Below are positions 7,727-16,461 of a DNA stretch of 64,000 bases, piece by piece. Both the position numbers and the translations under genes were made by a program. Numbering within the stretch: the stretch's first letter is position 1; each line of letters opens with the position of its first letter. The DNA comes from CAWEQW01 sp963811365. Its GTDB lineage: Bacteria; Actinomycetota; Actinomycetes; Propionibacteriales; Nocardioidaceae. The notes under the pieces are model-generated. The model did not search any database. It was not told the DNA's origin and saw only the letters and a program-made list of their open reading frames with translations. The stretch is from positions 496,001 through 560,000 of the forward strand of contig CAWEQW010000008.1 of assembly GCA_963811365.1 (NCBI GenBank), given 5' to 3'.

Positions 7727-9706
7727 TCAGACCACCGAGAGGGGCAGCAGGCGCTTGCCCGTGGGGCCGACCTGGATCTCGGTGTCCATCTGGGGGCAGA
7801 CGCCGCAGTCGTAGCACGGGGTCCAGCGGCAGTCCTCGACCTCGACCGCGGAGTCCGGGTCGACGGCGTCCTGCCAGTCGTCCCACAGCCAGTCCTTGTC
7901 GAGGCCGGAGTCAAGGTGGTCCCAGGGCAGCACCTCGGCGTAGTCGCGCTCGCGGGTGGTGTACCAGTCCAGGTCCACCGGGGTGCCGGCGAGCGCGGTC
8001 TCGCAGGCGGCCACCCACCGGTCGAAGCTGAAGTGCTCGCTCCACCCGTCGAACCGGCCGCCGTCGCGCCAGGCGGCCTCGATGACCGCGCCGACCCGGC
8101 GGTCCCCGCGGGAAAGCAGGCCCTCGACGATGCCCGGGCGGCCGTCGTGGTAGCGGAAGCCGACGGCCCTCCCGAAGCGCTTGTCGGCGCGGACCTCGTC
8201 GCGCAGCCTCTTGAGCCGGGCGTCGGTGGTCTCGTGGTCCAGCTGCGCGGCCCACTGGAAGGGTGTGTGCGGCTTGGGGACGAAGCCGCCGATCGACACG
8301 GTGCAGCGGATGTCGTTGTGCCCGGACACCTCGCGGCCCTTGGCGATCACCTTCTTGGCCAGGTCGGCGATCTCGAGGACGTCCTCGTCGGTCTCCGTCG
8401 GGAGGCCGCACATGAAGTAGAGCTTCACCTGCCGCCAGCCGTGGGAGTAGGCCGTCGCGACGGTGCGGATCAGGTCCTCCTCGGTGACCATCTTGTTGAT
8501 CACCTTGCGCATCCGCTCCGAGCCGCCCTCGGGCGCGAACGTCAGCCCCGAGCGGCGACCGTTGCGGGAGAACTCGTTGGCCAGCGTGACGTTGAACGCG
8601 TCCACGCGCGTGGAGGGCAGCGACAGCGACACGTTGCTGCCGTCGTACCGGTCGGCCAGGTCCTTGGCGACCTCGCCGATCTCGGTGTGGTCGGCGCTGG
8701 AGAGCGAGAGCAGGCCGACCTCCTCGAAGCCGGTCGTCCGGATGCCGTTCTCGACCATGTCACCGATCGTGTCGATGGAGCGCTCCCGCACCGGCCGGGT
8801 GATCATGCCGGCCTGGCAGAACCGGCAGCCGCGGGTGCAGCCGCGGAAGATCTCCACGGAGTAGCGCTCGTGGACCGTCTCGGCCAGCGGCACGAGCGGC
8901 TTGCGCGGGTAGGGCCACTGGTCGAGGTCCATCAGCGTGTGCTTGTGCACCCGCCACGGGACGCCGGAGGTGTTGGGGGCGACGCGCTTGATCCGGCCGT
9001 CGGGGAGGTACTCGACGTCGTAGAACCGCGGGACGTAGACGCTGCCCGAGACCGCGAGCCGGTGGAGCAGCTCCTCGCGGGGCGTCCGGCCGGGCCCCCC
9101 GGGACGCCCCTCGGCCTTCCACTCCCGGACCACCTCGGAGATCTTCAGCACGATCTCCTCGCCGTCACCGAGCACCGCCGCGTCGACGAAGTCGGCCACC
9201 GGCTCGGGGTTGAACGCGGCGTGGCCGCCCGCGAGCACGACCGGGTCGTCCGCCCGGCGGTGCTCCGCACGCAGCGGGATGCCGGCCAGGTCGAGCGCGG
9301 TGAGCAGGTTCGTGTAGCCGAGCTCGGTGGAGAACGAGATGCCGAAGACGTCGAAGGCGCGCACCGGCCGGTGCCCGTCCACGGTGAACTGCGGGATCGG
9401 CCCCTGGGCGTCGCCGGCCCGCATCGCCTGCTCCATGTCCGGCCAGACCGCATACGTGCGCTCTGCGAGCACCCACTGCTGCTCGTTGAGCACCTCGTAG
9501 AGGATCTGCACGCCCTGGTTGGGCAGACCCACCTCGTAGGCGTCGGGGTACATCAGCGCCCACCGCACCTCGGCCGAGTCCCACTCCTTGACGGTGGAGT
9601 TGAGCTCGCCACCCACGTACTGGATCGGCTTCTGCACGGACGGCAGCAGCGGCTCGAGCCGCGGGAACAGCGACTCGACGCGGTCGGTCAGCCCGGAAAC
9701 CGGCAC
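7727..9706 (-). CDS. TIGR03960 family B12-binding-domain/radical SAM protein
   Basis: A 659-residue radical SAM protein. The [4Fe-4S] ligands form CTRGCRFCQ (C290, C294, C297). An N-terminal half with a B12-binding-like layout (RWALMYPDAYEVGLPN, GISFSTELGYTNLL) and the downstream segment TFAPEGGSERMRKVINK are typical of the TIGR03960 group. Its substrate is not known; it is almost always encoded with the TIGR03936 protein, here at 5313-6080 with a transporter gene between them. A C-terminal Cys cluster (RWTPCYDCGVC) may hold another iron-sulphur centre. Start: GTG at 9706 with GAGAGG upstream. It is downstream of rodA on the same strand after a gap of about 170 bp. Confidence 0.92.
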   Translation of the reverse strand: MPVSGLTDRVESLFPRLEPLLPSVQKPIQYVGGELNSTVKEWDSAEVRWALMYPDAYEVGLPNQGVQILYEVLNEQQWVLAERTYAVWPDMEQAMRAGDAQGPIPQFTVDGHRPVRAFDVFGISFSTELGYTNLLTALDLAGIPLRAEHRRADDPVVLAGGHAAFNPEPVADFVDAAVLGDGEEIVLKISEVVREWKAEGRPGGPGRTPREELLHRLAVSGSVYVPRFYDVEYLPDGRIKRVAPNTSGVPWRVHKHTLMDLDQWPYPRKPLVPLAETVHERYSVEIFRGCTRGCRFCQAGMITRPVRERSIDTIGDMVENGIRTTGFEEVGLLSLSSADHTEIGEVAKDLADRYDGSNVSLSLPSTRVDAFNVTLANEFSRNGRRSGLTFAPEGGSERMRKVINKMVTEEDLIRTVATAYSHGWRQVKLYFMCGLPTETDEDVLEIADLAKKVIAKGREVSGHNDIRCTVSIGGFVPKPHTPFQWAAQLDHETTDARLKRLRDEVRADKRFGRAVGFRYHDGRPGIVEGLLSRGDRRVGAVIEAAWRDGGRFDGWSEHFSFDRWVAACETALAGTPVDLDWYTTRERDYAEVLPWDHLDSGLDKDWLWDDWQDAVDPDSAVEVEDCRWTPCYDCGVCPQMDTEIQVGPTGKRLLPLSVV

Positions 9707-9878
9707 GACGGAACCTCTCAGACAGGTCGGGGGCTCCAGGGTACGACGGGCGACGGGCAGGCTCCGAACCGGCGACGAGCGCGCTCAGGGCCGCGAGGTC
9801 GCCGGCTCCCACGCCGCTGCCGGAGACCTCGGCCGTGCTCTCCTCGCCGTAGGACAGGTGGACGGTGCCGCCGGCGGG

Positions 9879-11096
9879 TCAGAACCGGGACCGGACCAGC
9901 CGGGAGCGTGCGACGCCGAGGTTGACCGTCTGGCCGCGGCGGAGGTGGATGTTCTGCAGCAGGCCGATCGCCATCAGGCCGGCGAACATCGAGCTTCCGC
10001 CGTACGACACCAGCGGGAGCGGCACGCCGGTGACCGGCATGATGCCCAGACACATCCCGATGTTCTGGAAGGCCTGGAAGCCGAACCAGCACGCGATGCC
10101 GGCGGCGGCCAGCCGGCCGAACAGGTCCTCGGCGTGTGCGGCGATGGAGAGCGCGCGCCAGAGCACCACGCCGAGCAGCGCGATCAGCAGCGCTGAGCCG
10201 ACCAGCCCGAGCTCCTCGCCCGCGACCGTGAAGATGAAGTCGGTGTGCTGCTCGGGGACGAAGCCGGACCTGGTCTGCGACCCGCCGAAGAGGCCCTGGC
10301 CGAACATGCCACCGTTGCCGATCGCGATGCGGGCCTGGGTGGTGTTGTAGCCGGCGCCCCGCGGGTCGAGCTGCGGGTTGGTGAAGGCGAGCAGCCGGTC
10401 GAGCTGGTAGCTCGCGATGAGCCCGAGCCGGACCGCCGCGAAGCCGGCCGCCACGGCCCCGCCGGCGAGCGCGACCAGCCAGATGCGCGGCGCACCGGAC
10501 ACCGCGATCACCCCGAATACCGTCGCCGCGAGGACGAGCATCGTCCCGAGGTCGGGCTGCAGCAGGATCAGCGCGGCCGGAAGCCCGGCGATCACGAGCA
10601 TGCCGACCACGTCGCGGTTCACCACCTCGCGGCTGCGCAGCGAGCCCTCGGTGCGCTCGGCCACCCAGAGCGCCATGCCGATGATCACCGCCAGCTTGGC
10701 GAACTCGGCCGGCTGCACCGACATGCTGCCGAGCTCGATCCAGGACCGCGAGCCGTTGATCGTGCTGCCCATCACGAGCACCAGCACAAGGCCGATGACC
10801 GAGGCGACGTACACCAGGGGGGCGAGGATCCGCACCCACCGGTGGTCGGTGGCCGCGACCATCACCCCCAGCACGATGCCGATGGCGATGTTCACGAGCT
10901 GCTTCTTCAGGTAGGACTGCGGGTCGCCGCCGGTGAGGTCGCTGCGCTCGGCGGTCGCCGACCACACCAGCACCGCGCCGAGCGCGAGGAGCGCCGCGGC
11001 GGCGAGCATCAGCACCCAGTCCAGCCGGGGGCCGCGCACCCGGGTGCTGATCTCGCTCTTCGGCGCCCGGGCACGGGCCGGGGTGATGACGGTCAT
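9879..11096 (-). CDS. rodA: Rod-shape SEDS peptidoglycan polymerase RodA
   Basis: 405 residues, polytopic, of the SEDS (RodA/FtsW/SpoVE) family that polymerises lipid II glycan strands. Signature segments are SRSWIELGSMSVQPAEFAKL (cut here to 20), LLQPDLGTMLVL, and GVPLPLVSYGGSSM near the C-terminus. It pairs with the PBP2 encoded just upstream, whose stop overlaps this ATG by 4 bp, so glycosyltransferase and transpeptidase are translationally coupled. It acts in the cytoplasmic membrane with MreBCD in side-wall growth. The C-terminus lacks the long charged tail of FtsW, supporting RodA. Confidence 0.95.
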   Translation of the reverse strand: MTVITPARARAPKSEISTRVRGPRLDWVLMLAAAALLALGAVLVWSATAERSDLTGGDPQSYLKKQLVNIAIGIVLGVMVAATDHRWVRILAPLVYVASVIGLVLVLVMGSTINGSRSWIELGSMSVQPAEFAKLAVIIGMALWVAERTEGSLRSREVVNRDVVGMLVIAGLPAALILLQPDLGTMLVLAATVFGVIAVSGAPRIWLVALAGGAVAAGFAAVRLGLIASYQLDRLLAFTNPQLDPRGAGYNTTQARIAIGNGGMFGQGLFGGSQTRSGFVPEQHTDFIFTVAGEELGLVGSALLIALLGVVLWRALSIAAHAEDLFGRLAAAGIACWFGFQAFQNIGMCLGIMPVTGVPLPLVSYGGSSMFAGLMAIGLLQNIHLRRGQTVNLGVARSRLVRSRF

Positions 11097-13234
11097 CGAC
11101 GGCCCCTCTTCGTCGCGTGGCCCAGTCGCGGAGGCAGGATCTCGCCGTCCCGCGCGAACACCGGCAGCTTGCTCGGCGGCCGCGCGTCCGGCAGCAGCGC
11201 CTTGCGCGGGTCGACGTTCATCCCGTGGATGCCGTACAGCGCCTCCCAGATCTTGCGCACGGCCGGTCCTGAGGTGCCCGAGCCGGTGCCCGCCTGGGTG
11301 ACCATCATCAGCACGACGTACCGCTTGTCGTAGGAGGCCACCCACGAGGTGCTCTGCTTGCCGTAGACCTCCGCCGAGCCGGTCTTGGACCGGATGTGCA
11401 CCTTGTCGAGCGGGAATCCGATGAACTTCCACGCGGTGGTGCCGGTCTTGGCGGTGCCGAGCAGCGCGGAGTCGACGTAGTGCAGCCCGTGGTGGCGGAT
11501 CCGGATGTGCGCCTGGACCTTGGGCTTGATGCGCCTGATGACCTTGCCGTCCGGCGCCACGACCGCCTTCGCGACCCGCGGCTCGTACAGCGTGCCGCCG
11601 TTGGCGAACGCGGCGTAGGCGCGTGCCGACTGGAGCGGGGTGACCATCGTGTCGCCCTGGCCGATCGAGAAGTTCACCGCGTCCCCGGCGTTGTAGGTGT
11701 AGCCCCCGACGCAGAACTCATGGGAGAACAGCGCGAGGAAGCCGTAGCCGCCCTTCTTCGCGATCTTGCAGTAGTAGGCCTTGTTGGCCTTCCAGTACTC
11801 GCGCTTCCAGGTCCGGTCGGCGATCCGGCCGGACGCCTCACCGGGCAGGTCGACACCGGTCGGCCGGCCGTAGCCGAACTTCTTCGCCTCGGCGACCAGC
11901 GGGTCCTTGGCGTGCACGTTGGCGGGGTTGCTGCCGTACTTCTGCCAGAAGTGGAAGCCGACCCGGTAGAAGAACGTGTCGCAGGAGATCTGCAGCGCCT
12001 TGTCGAAGCCGATCATCCCGTAGGACTCCGACTCGTAGTTCTTGAACAGCCGGTTGCCGACCTGGAGCCCGGACGAGCAGTCCAGCCGCGTGTTCGGTCC
12101 CATGTCGTCGTTGAAGGCGCCCGACGTCATGATCGGCTTCCACGTCGAGCCGGGCGCGAACTGGCCCTGGGTGGCGCGGAACAGCAGCGGGTTCCCGGCC
12201 TTGGCGGAGTACAGCCGCCGCAGGCTCTTGGCGCTGATCCCACCGACCCACACGTTCGGGTCGTACGTCGGCGAGCCGGCCATCGCCACCACGTCGCCGT
12301 TGCGGGCGTCGAGCACCACCACCGCGCCCGAGTCGGCGACGTAGTTCTTGTGGGTGACCGGGTCGTAGGTGTGCCGCGCCGTGCGGATCGTCGTGGCCAG
12401 CTGGTGCTCCACGACCGACTGCACGCGGGCGTCGACCGAGGTGACGACGGTGTCGCCCACCCGGCCCCGGGTCTCCCCGGAGTCGCCGAGCACCCGGCCC
12501 ATCGAGTCCACCGCGACCCGCTTGTAGCCGGGCTGGCCCCTCAGGTAGCGGTCGTACTCCTTCTCGAGGCCGGCGCGGCCGACGACCGAGGCGCCGTGCA
12601 GGGAGGTGTCGCCCTGCCTGTGCGCCTGCGCCAGCTCCTGCTCGGTGATCGGGCTGAGGTAGCCGAGCAGATGGGCGGCGTTGACGCCGTACGGCGCCGG
12701 GTAGGCGCGGACGTTCTGCTTCTCTACGAGCACCGACGGGTAGTCCTCGGCCTGCTCCATGATCGACACCGCGACCGCCTGCGGGACGTCCTGGGCCACC
12801 GGCACGGGCTGGTAGGGCGACCCGTTCCAGCACACGCCCTGGACGGAGCCCGGCTCCCCGCACACGAGCGTGCGGGCCTCGAGCCTGCGCACCGGCACGT
12901 GCACCGCGCGGGACAGCCGGTCGAACAGGGTGCGGCGCTGGCCGCTGCCGAGCTTGCCGAGCAGCGTGCGGTCGACGGTGACCACCCAGGACGGCCGGTT
13001 GGCCACGAGCGGGCGGCCCATGTCGTCGACGATCAGCCCGCGGGCCGGCTGCACGACGACCTCGCGCACGGACTGCTCGGCGGCCTGGGCCCGGTAGCCC
13101 TCCCCGCCGAGCACCTGGAGGTACCAGAGCCGGGCGAACAGCGTGACGAACAGGGACAGCACCAGGGCCTGGACCACGATCAGGCGCAGGCGACCCTTGG
13201 TGTTGCCGGAGATCCGGAGCTTCGCTGCGGCCAT
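11093..13234 (-). CDS. mrdA: Penicillin-binding protein 2 (elongation transpeptidase)
   Basis: 713-residue class B PBP with one N-terminal membrane anchor (about residues 18-38). Active-site motifs are STWK (S363 nucleophile, K366), SCD (S417-D419) and KTG (K617-G619). The pedestal region contains GRAGLEKEYDRYLRG and ARNGDVVAMAGSPTYDPN. It cross-links peptidoglycan made by RodA, whose gene overlaps it by 4 bp. It follows mreD by only 3 bp in the order mreB-mreC-mreD-mrdA-rodA. The insert around residues 480-515 carries several cysteines (YYCKIAKK, HEFCVGG), plausibly a disulphide in this extracytoplasmic domain. Confidence 0.95.
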   Translation of the reverse strand: MAAAKLRISGNTKGRLRLIVVQALVLSLFVTLFARLWYLQVLGGEGYRAQAAEQSVREVVVQPARGLIVDDMGRPLVANRPSWVVTVDRTLLGKLGSGQRRTLFDRLSRAVHVPVRRLEARTLVCGEPGSVQGVCWNGSPYQPVPVAQDVPQAVAVSIMEQAEDYPSVLVEKQNVRAYPAPYGVNAAHLLGYLSPITEQELAQAHRQGDTSLHGASVVGRAGLEKEYDRYLRGQPGYKRVAVDSMGRVLGDSGETRGRVGDTVVTSVDARVQSVVEHQLATTIRTARHTYDPVTHKNYVADSGAVVVLDARNGDVVAMAGSPTYDPNVWVGGISAKSLRRLYSAKAGNPLLFRATQGQFAPGSTWKPIMTSGAFNDDMGPNTRLDCSSGLQVGNRLFKNYESESYGMIGFDKALQISCDTFFYRVGFHFWQKYGSNPANVHAKDPLVAEAKKFGYGRPTGVDLPGEASGRIADRTWKREYWKANKAYYCKIAKKGGYGFLALFSHEFCVGGYTYNAGDAVNFSIGQGDTMVTPLQSARAYAAFANGGTLYEPRVAKAVVAPDGKVIRRIKPKVQAHIRIRHHGLHYVDSALLGTAKTGTTAWKFIGFPLDKVHIRSKTGSAEVYGKQSTSWVASYDKRYVVLMMVTQAGTGSGTSGPAVRKIWEALYGIHGMNVDPRKALLPDARPPSKLPVFARDGEILPPRLGHATKRGRR

Positions 13235-13237
13235 GGG

Positions 13238-13750
13238 TCAGTACGCGACCTGGTGCGGCTCGAGCCTGCGGAGGACCCGCATCGCGAGCGGAAGGACGAA
13301 CGGCGTGAGCAGCACGTCGTACAGCACGCTCACGGGGATCACCTTCAGCGCCTCCACGGCCGGCACGGAGGGGTCGTGGAGCAGCATGCCGCTGAGCGTG
13401 AAGATCGAGGTGCCGACGAAGGAGCAGGCGGCCACCGTCACCACCGCGGCTACGGCGGAGGTGGCTGCGTCGTTGCGGACCCGACCGGCCAGGAAGCCGA
13501 CGACCACGAGCGCCAGGGCCCAGCGACCGGCGATGTGGTCGGCCGGTGGTGCGACGTCGAGCAGCAGTCCGGCCGCGAAGCCGAGCACCGCGGCGAACTC
13601 CGGACCGCGCACGAGAGCGGCCGCGACCACGAGGAGAAGTGCCAGGTTCGGGACGACCCCGCCGAGGGAGAGGTAGGAGAAGACGGTGGCCTGCAGCGTC
13701 ACTGCCAGGACCACCATCACGGCGACGGTGAGGGGACGCAGGATGCTCAT
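13238..13750 (-). CDS. mreD: Rod shape-determining protein MreD
   Basis: 170 residues, hydrophobic, five to six membrane helices, no soluble domain. MreD connects MreC and the PBP2/RodA synthase to the cytoskeleton. Sequence conservation in this family is weak; the call rests on length, topology (LSLGGVVPNLALLLVVAAAL, VSVLYDVLLTPFVLPLAMRV) and position between mreC and mrdA. Its ATG overlaps the mreC stop by 4 bp. Confidence 0.92.
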   Translation of the reverse strand: MSILRPLTVAVMVVLAVTLQATVFSYLSLGGVVPNLALLLVVAAALVRGPEFAAVLGFAAGLLLDVAPPADHIAGRWALALVVVGFLAGRVRNDAATSAVAAVVTVAACSFVGTSIFTLSGMLLHDPSVPAVEALKVIPVSVLYDVLLTPFVLPLAMRVLRRLEPHQVAY

Positions 13751-14682
13751 CGGCGGCCTCCGGTCGGGTGCGTGGAGGTGCCGGATGCGGTGCTCCGCGA
13801 GGCGTCGATGACCGCCCGGTCGCCGTGGGTGTGCGCGTCGACCACGACACCGACGAGGTCGAGGGCGCTGAAGTCGACGAACGGCTCGATGACGGCCCGG
13901 CTCGAGAGCTGGCGGGGGCTGCTGAAGACCGAGGTGACCCGGCCGACCGGGATGCCGGCGACGTACGGCACGCCGTTCCTGCTGCCCCAGGTGGTGACGA
14001 CGTCGTTGCGGTTCGGCACCACGGTGGTGTCGACGAGCTCGAGACCGAGCGGACTGCTCCCGCCGATCCGGCCGCGGCCGTGCACGAGGCCGATCTCCAT
14101 GCTCGACCCGAGACGGCCACCGACGACCGACTCCTGGTCCACGATCAGCAGCACGGTGGCGGTGCTCTGGTCGGCGCGGATCACCCGGCCGACCAAGCCG
14201 TCGTTGTTGACCACGGTGCTGTCGGGTCGCACCCCCGAGCTGCGTCCGGCGTCGATCGTCACGGTCCGCGAGAAGGTCTGGGCGGCCCCCATCGCGATGA
14301 CCCGCGCCGGCACCAGGGCGTAGCCCGTGCGCCGGGAGGTGGCCAGCATCCCGTCCAGCTCAGCGGCCCGGTTGCGGGCCAGCGAGCTGGTCTCGATCTC
14401 CGTGCGGAGCCGGGCGTTCTGGGCCTTCAGCCGGGCGAGGTCGTCGCGGAGCCCGCCGGTGGTGCGCAGGTACGTCGTGACGTCCCGGAACGGGCGCGCG
14501 GCGGCCGTGGTGCCCTGCTCGACCGGGCCGAGGAGCTCACCGGCCACCGTGCGGAGCGGGTCCACCGGCGAGCCGGCTCCACCGCGCGCGTCGAGCGTGA
14601 TGATCGTGAAGCTGGCCAGCAGCAGCAGCCCGAACAGCGTCTTGGAGGGCGAGCGACCGGGCCGCTGCGGGGAGGGCTTCAC
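13747..14682 (-). CDS. mreC: Rod shape-determining protein MreC
   Basis: 311 residues: a short basic N-terminus, one membrane helix (FGLLLLASFTIITLDARG), a coiled coil (GGLRDDLARLKAQNARLRTE) and the two beta-barrel domains, with VIAMGAAQTFSRTVTIDAGR and GRVIRADQSTATVLLIVD. MreC is an extracytoplasmic scaffold for PBP2. The GTG start at 14682 overlaps the mreB stop (GTGA); the large upstream extension of this frame is antisense or out of frame to mreB and not real. Confidence 0.93.
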   Translation of the reverse strand: MKPSPQRPGRSPSKTLFGLLLLASFTIITLDARGGAGSPVDPLRTVAGELLGPVEQGTTAAARPFRDVTTYLRTTGGLRDDLARLKAQNARLRTEIETSSLARNRAAELDGMLATSRRTGYALVPARVIAMGAAQTFSRTVTIDAGRSSGVRPDSTVVNNDGLVGRVIRADQSTATVLLIVDQESVVGGRLGSSMEIGLVHGRGRIGGSSPLGLELVDTTVVPNRNDVVTTWGSRNGVPYVAGIPVGRVTSVFSSPRQLSSRAVIEPFVDFSALDLVGVVVDAHTHGDRAVIDASRSTASGTSTHPTGGRR

Positions 14683-15704
14683 CGTCGCGGCTCCGAGACG
14701 AGGACCTGCTGGAGCGCCTCGAACTCCTCGACGCACTTGCCGGCGCCCATCGCCACCGAGCGCAGCGGGTCCTCTGCGATGTGCACCGGCATGCCCGTCT
14801 CGTGGCGCAGCCGCTCGTCGAGGCCGCGGAGCAGGGCGCCACCACCGGTGAGCACCAGCCCCCGGTCCATGATGTCGCCGGCCAGCTCGGGCGGCGTCTG
14901 GTCGAGGGTGGTGCGCACCGCGTCGACGATCGCGTGCAGCGGCTCCTCGAGGGCCATCCGCACCTCGGCGGAGGAGACCACGACGGTCTTCGGCAGACCG
15001 GAGATCATGTCCCGGCCGCGGATCTCCGCCTCCGGCTCCTGCGGCAGCGGGAACGCCGACCCGAGGGTCATCTTGATCTCCTCGGCGGTGCGCTCGCCGA
15101 GCAGGAGCGAGTACTCCTTCTTCATCCAGGCGATGATCGCCTGGTCCAGGTCGTCGCCGGCGGTGCGGACGGACAGGCTGGTGACGATGCCGCCGAGGGA
15201 GATGACCGCGACCTCCGTCGTACCGCCGCCGATGTCGACGACCATGTTGCCGGTGGCCTCGTGCACCGGCAGGTTGGCGCCGATCGCGGCGGACATCGGC
15301 TCCTCGACGATGTAGACCCGGCGGGCGCCGGCCTGGTAGCCGGCCTCCTTGACCGCACGCTGCTCGACGGCCGTGATCCCGGAGGGCACGCAGATCACCA
15401 GCCGCGGCTTCGCGAAGTAGCGCCGGCGGTGCACCTGCTGGATGAAGAACCGGAGCATCTGCTCGGTGGAGTCGAAGTCGGCGATCACGCCGTCCTTGAG
15501 CGGCCGGATCGCGGTGATGTTGTCGGGGGTGCGCCCGATCATCCGCTTGGCCTCGTGGCCGACGGCGAGGATCTCCCCGGTGGTGGAGTTGAGCGCGACG
15601 ACCGACGGCTCGTCGAGCAGGACACCGCGGCCGCGCACGTAGACCAGCGTGTTGGCGGTGCCGAGGTCGACGGCCATGTCCCGGCCGATGAAGCTGTTCG
15701 CCAT
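14679..15704 (-). CDS. mreB: Rod shape-determining protein MreB (bacterial actin)
   Basis: 341 residues, the usual MreB length. Actin-fold nucleotide motifs are visible: DMAVDLGTANTLVY (phosphate 1), VVDIGGGTTEVAVISLGG (phosphate 2) and LTGGGALLRGLDERL (adenosine). Filaments at the membrane direct lateral wall synthesis by PBP2/RodA. The ATG at 15704 has GAGGGG upstream and begins with the amphipathic-like MANSFIGRDMAVDLG seen in the family; longer readings of the frame are not conserved. First gene of the five-gene elongation operon, divergent from the ArsR gene across 187 bp. Confidence 0.97.
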   Translation of the reverse strand: MANSFIGRDMAVDLGTANTLVYVRGRGVLLDEPSVVALNSTTGEILAVGHEAKRMIGRTPDNITAIRPLKDGVIADFDSTEQMLRFFIQQVHRRRYFAKPRLVICVPSGITAVEQRAVKEAGYQAGARRVYIVEEPMSAAIGANLPVHEATGNMVVDIGGGTTEVAVISLGGIVTSLSVRTAGDDLDQAIIAWMKKEYSLLLGERTAEEIKMTLGSAFPLPQEPEAEIRGRDMISGLPKTVVVSSAEVRMALEEPLHAIVDAVRTTLDQTPPELAGDIMDRGLVLTGGGALLRGLDERLRHETGMPVHIAEDPLRSVAMGAGKCVEEFEALQQVLVSEPRR

Positions 15705-15844
15705 GCCCTGTTGCCCCTCGCGCAGCGTGCGACGTGATGGATCGGCGACAACCCGCACCGGCCCGCGAGAAGCGTAGAAGCGTAGAAGCCACCGGTCGGG
15801 GAGGACACGCGGCAGGGCCGGAGACTGCTGAGCCCGCCACGACT

Positions 15845-15884
15845 GCAAAGAGATGTTTGCAAAGATGTCTTTGTAGTTATAGCC
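15845..15884 (+). promoter_or_regulatory. Tandem inverted repeats and promoter of the ArsR-MFS operon
   Basis: Two overlapping palindromes precede the ArsR gene: GCAAA-N6-TTTGC at 15845-15860 and CAAAGA-TG-TCTTTG at 15860-15873. A possible -35 TTTGCA (15856-15861) and -10 TATAGC (15879-15884) are 17 bp apart, with the second palindrome in the spacer. This AT-rich patch stands out in GC-rich DNA and is well placed for autorepression by the downstream regulator (inference). Confidence 0.65.
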
Positions 15885-15891
15885 TGGGCTC

Positions 15892-16461
15892 ATGGAGCTC
15901 TCCTCGGTCACCCCCGACGCGACGGCGCTGCGGGCGCTGTCCCATCCGGTCCGCCTCCGGCTTCTCGGACTGTTGCGCATGGACGGCCCGTCCACGGCGA
16001 GCGCGCTCGCCGAGCGGCTCGGCCTGAACTCCGGCGCCACCAGCTACCACCTCCGCCAGCTCGCCCAGCACGGCTTCGTCGTCGACGATCCCGAGCGGGG
16101 CAACGGCCGAGAGCGGTGGTGGAAGGCGGCACACCAGGCGACCCGGACCCGCACCGTTCCCGACACACCCCCCGAGCAGGTCGAGGCGGTCGACGCCTTC
16201 GCCCAGGCGGTGGCGATCGTCCAGACCCAGGAGCTCCAGCAGGCTCTCGAGGAACGCACCCGGCTCCCGGTGGCCTGGCGGGCGGCAGCCTCCCTCAGCG
16301 ACTGGAGGCTGGTGGTCACCCCGGAGCGGGCCGAGCAGCTCGTGAGAACCCTCAACCGCACCATCGAGGGCTGGGAGGAGGACGACGAGCAGACGCCGGG
16401 CGCCGAGCAGTTCGTCGTCGTCCTCGACACCTACCTGCGCCCCGGGCGTGAGCAGCGATGA
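15892..16461 (+). CDS. ArsR-type winged-helix regulator
   Basis: 189 residues. HTH_20/ArsR-like fold: ALRALSHPVRLRLLGLLR, then ASALAERLGLNSGATSYHLR as the recognition helix region, and a wing with HGFVVDDPERGNGRERWWKA. The family pattern 'SHPVRLRLL...S.G.TSYHLRQL' is typical of regulators that repress a neighbouring exporter. No cysteine metal site is visible, so ligand sensing through the C-terminal half is more likely. It overlaps the MFS gene by 4 bp. Likely autoregulated through the palindromes just upstream. Confidence 0.9.
   Translation: MELSSVTPDATALRALSHPVRLRLLGLLRMDGPSTASALAERLGLNSGATSYHLRQLAQHGFVVDDPERGNGRERWWKAAHQATRTRTVPDTPPEQVEAVDAFAQAVAIVQTQELQQALEERTRLPVAWRAAASLSDWRLVVTPERAEQLVRTLNRTIEGWEEDDEQTPGAEQFVVVLDTYLRPGREQR

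Noticed and set aside
9707..9878. Coding-like stretch right after the rodA stop in the same frame (GGTVHLSYGEES)
   Set aside because: Looks protein-like but has no start codon or known family; could be a lost rodA tail or chance.
11396..14323. 975-codon plus-strand frame opposite PBP2, MreD and MreC
   Set aside because: Antisense shadow with no domain; the opposite strand carries the conserved elongation genes.
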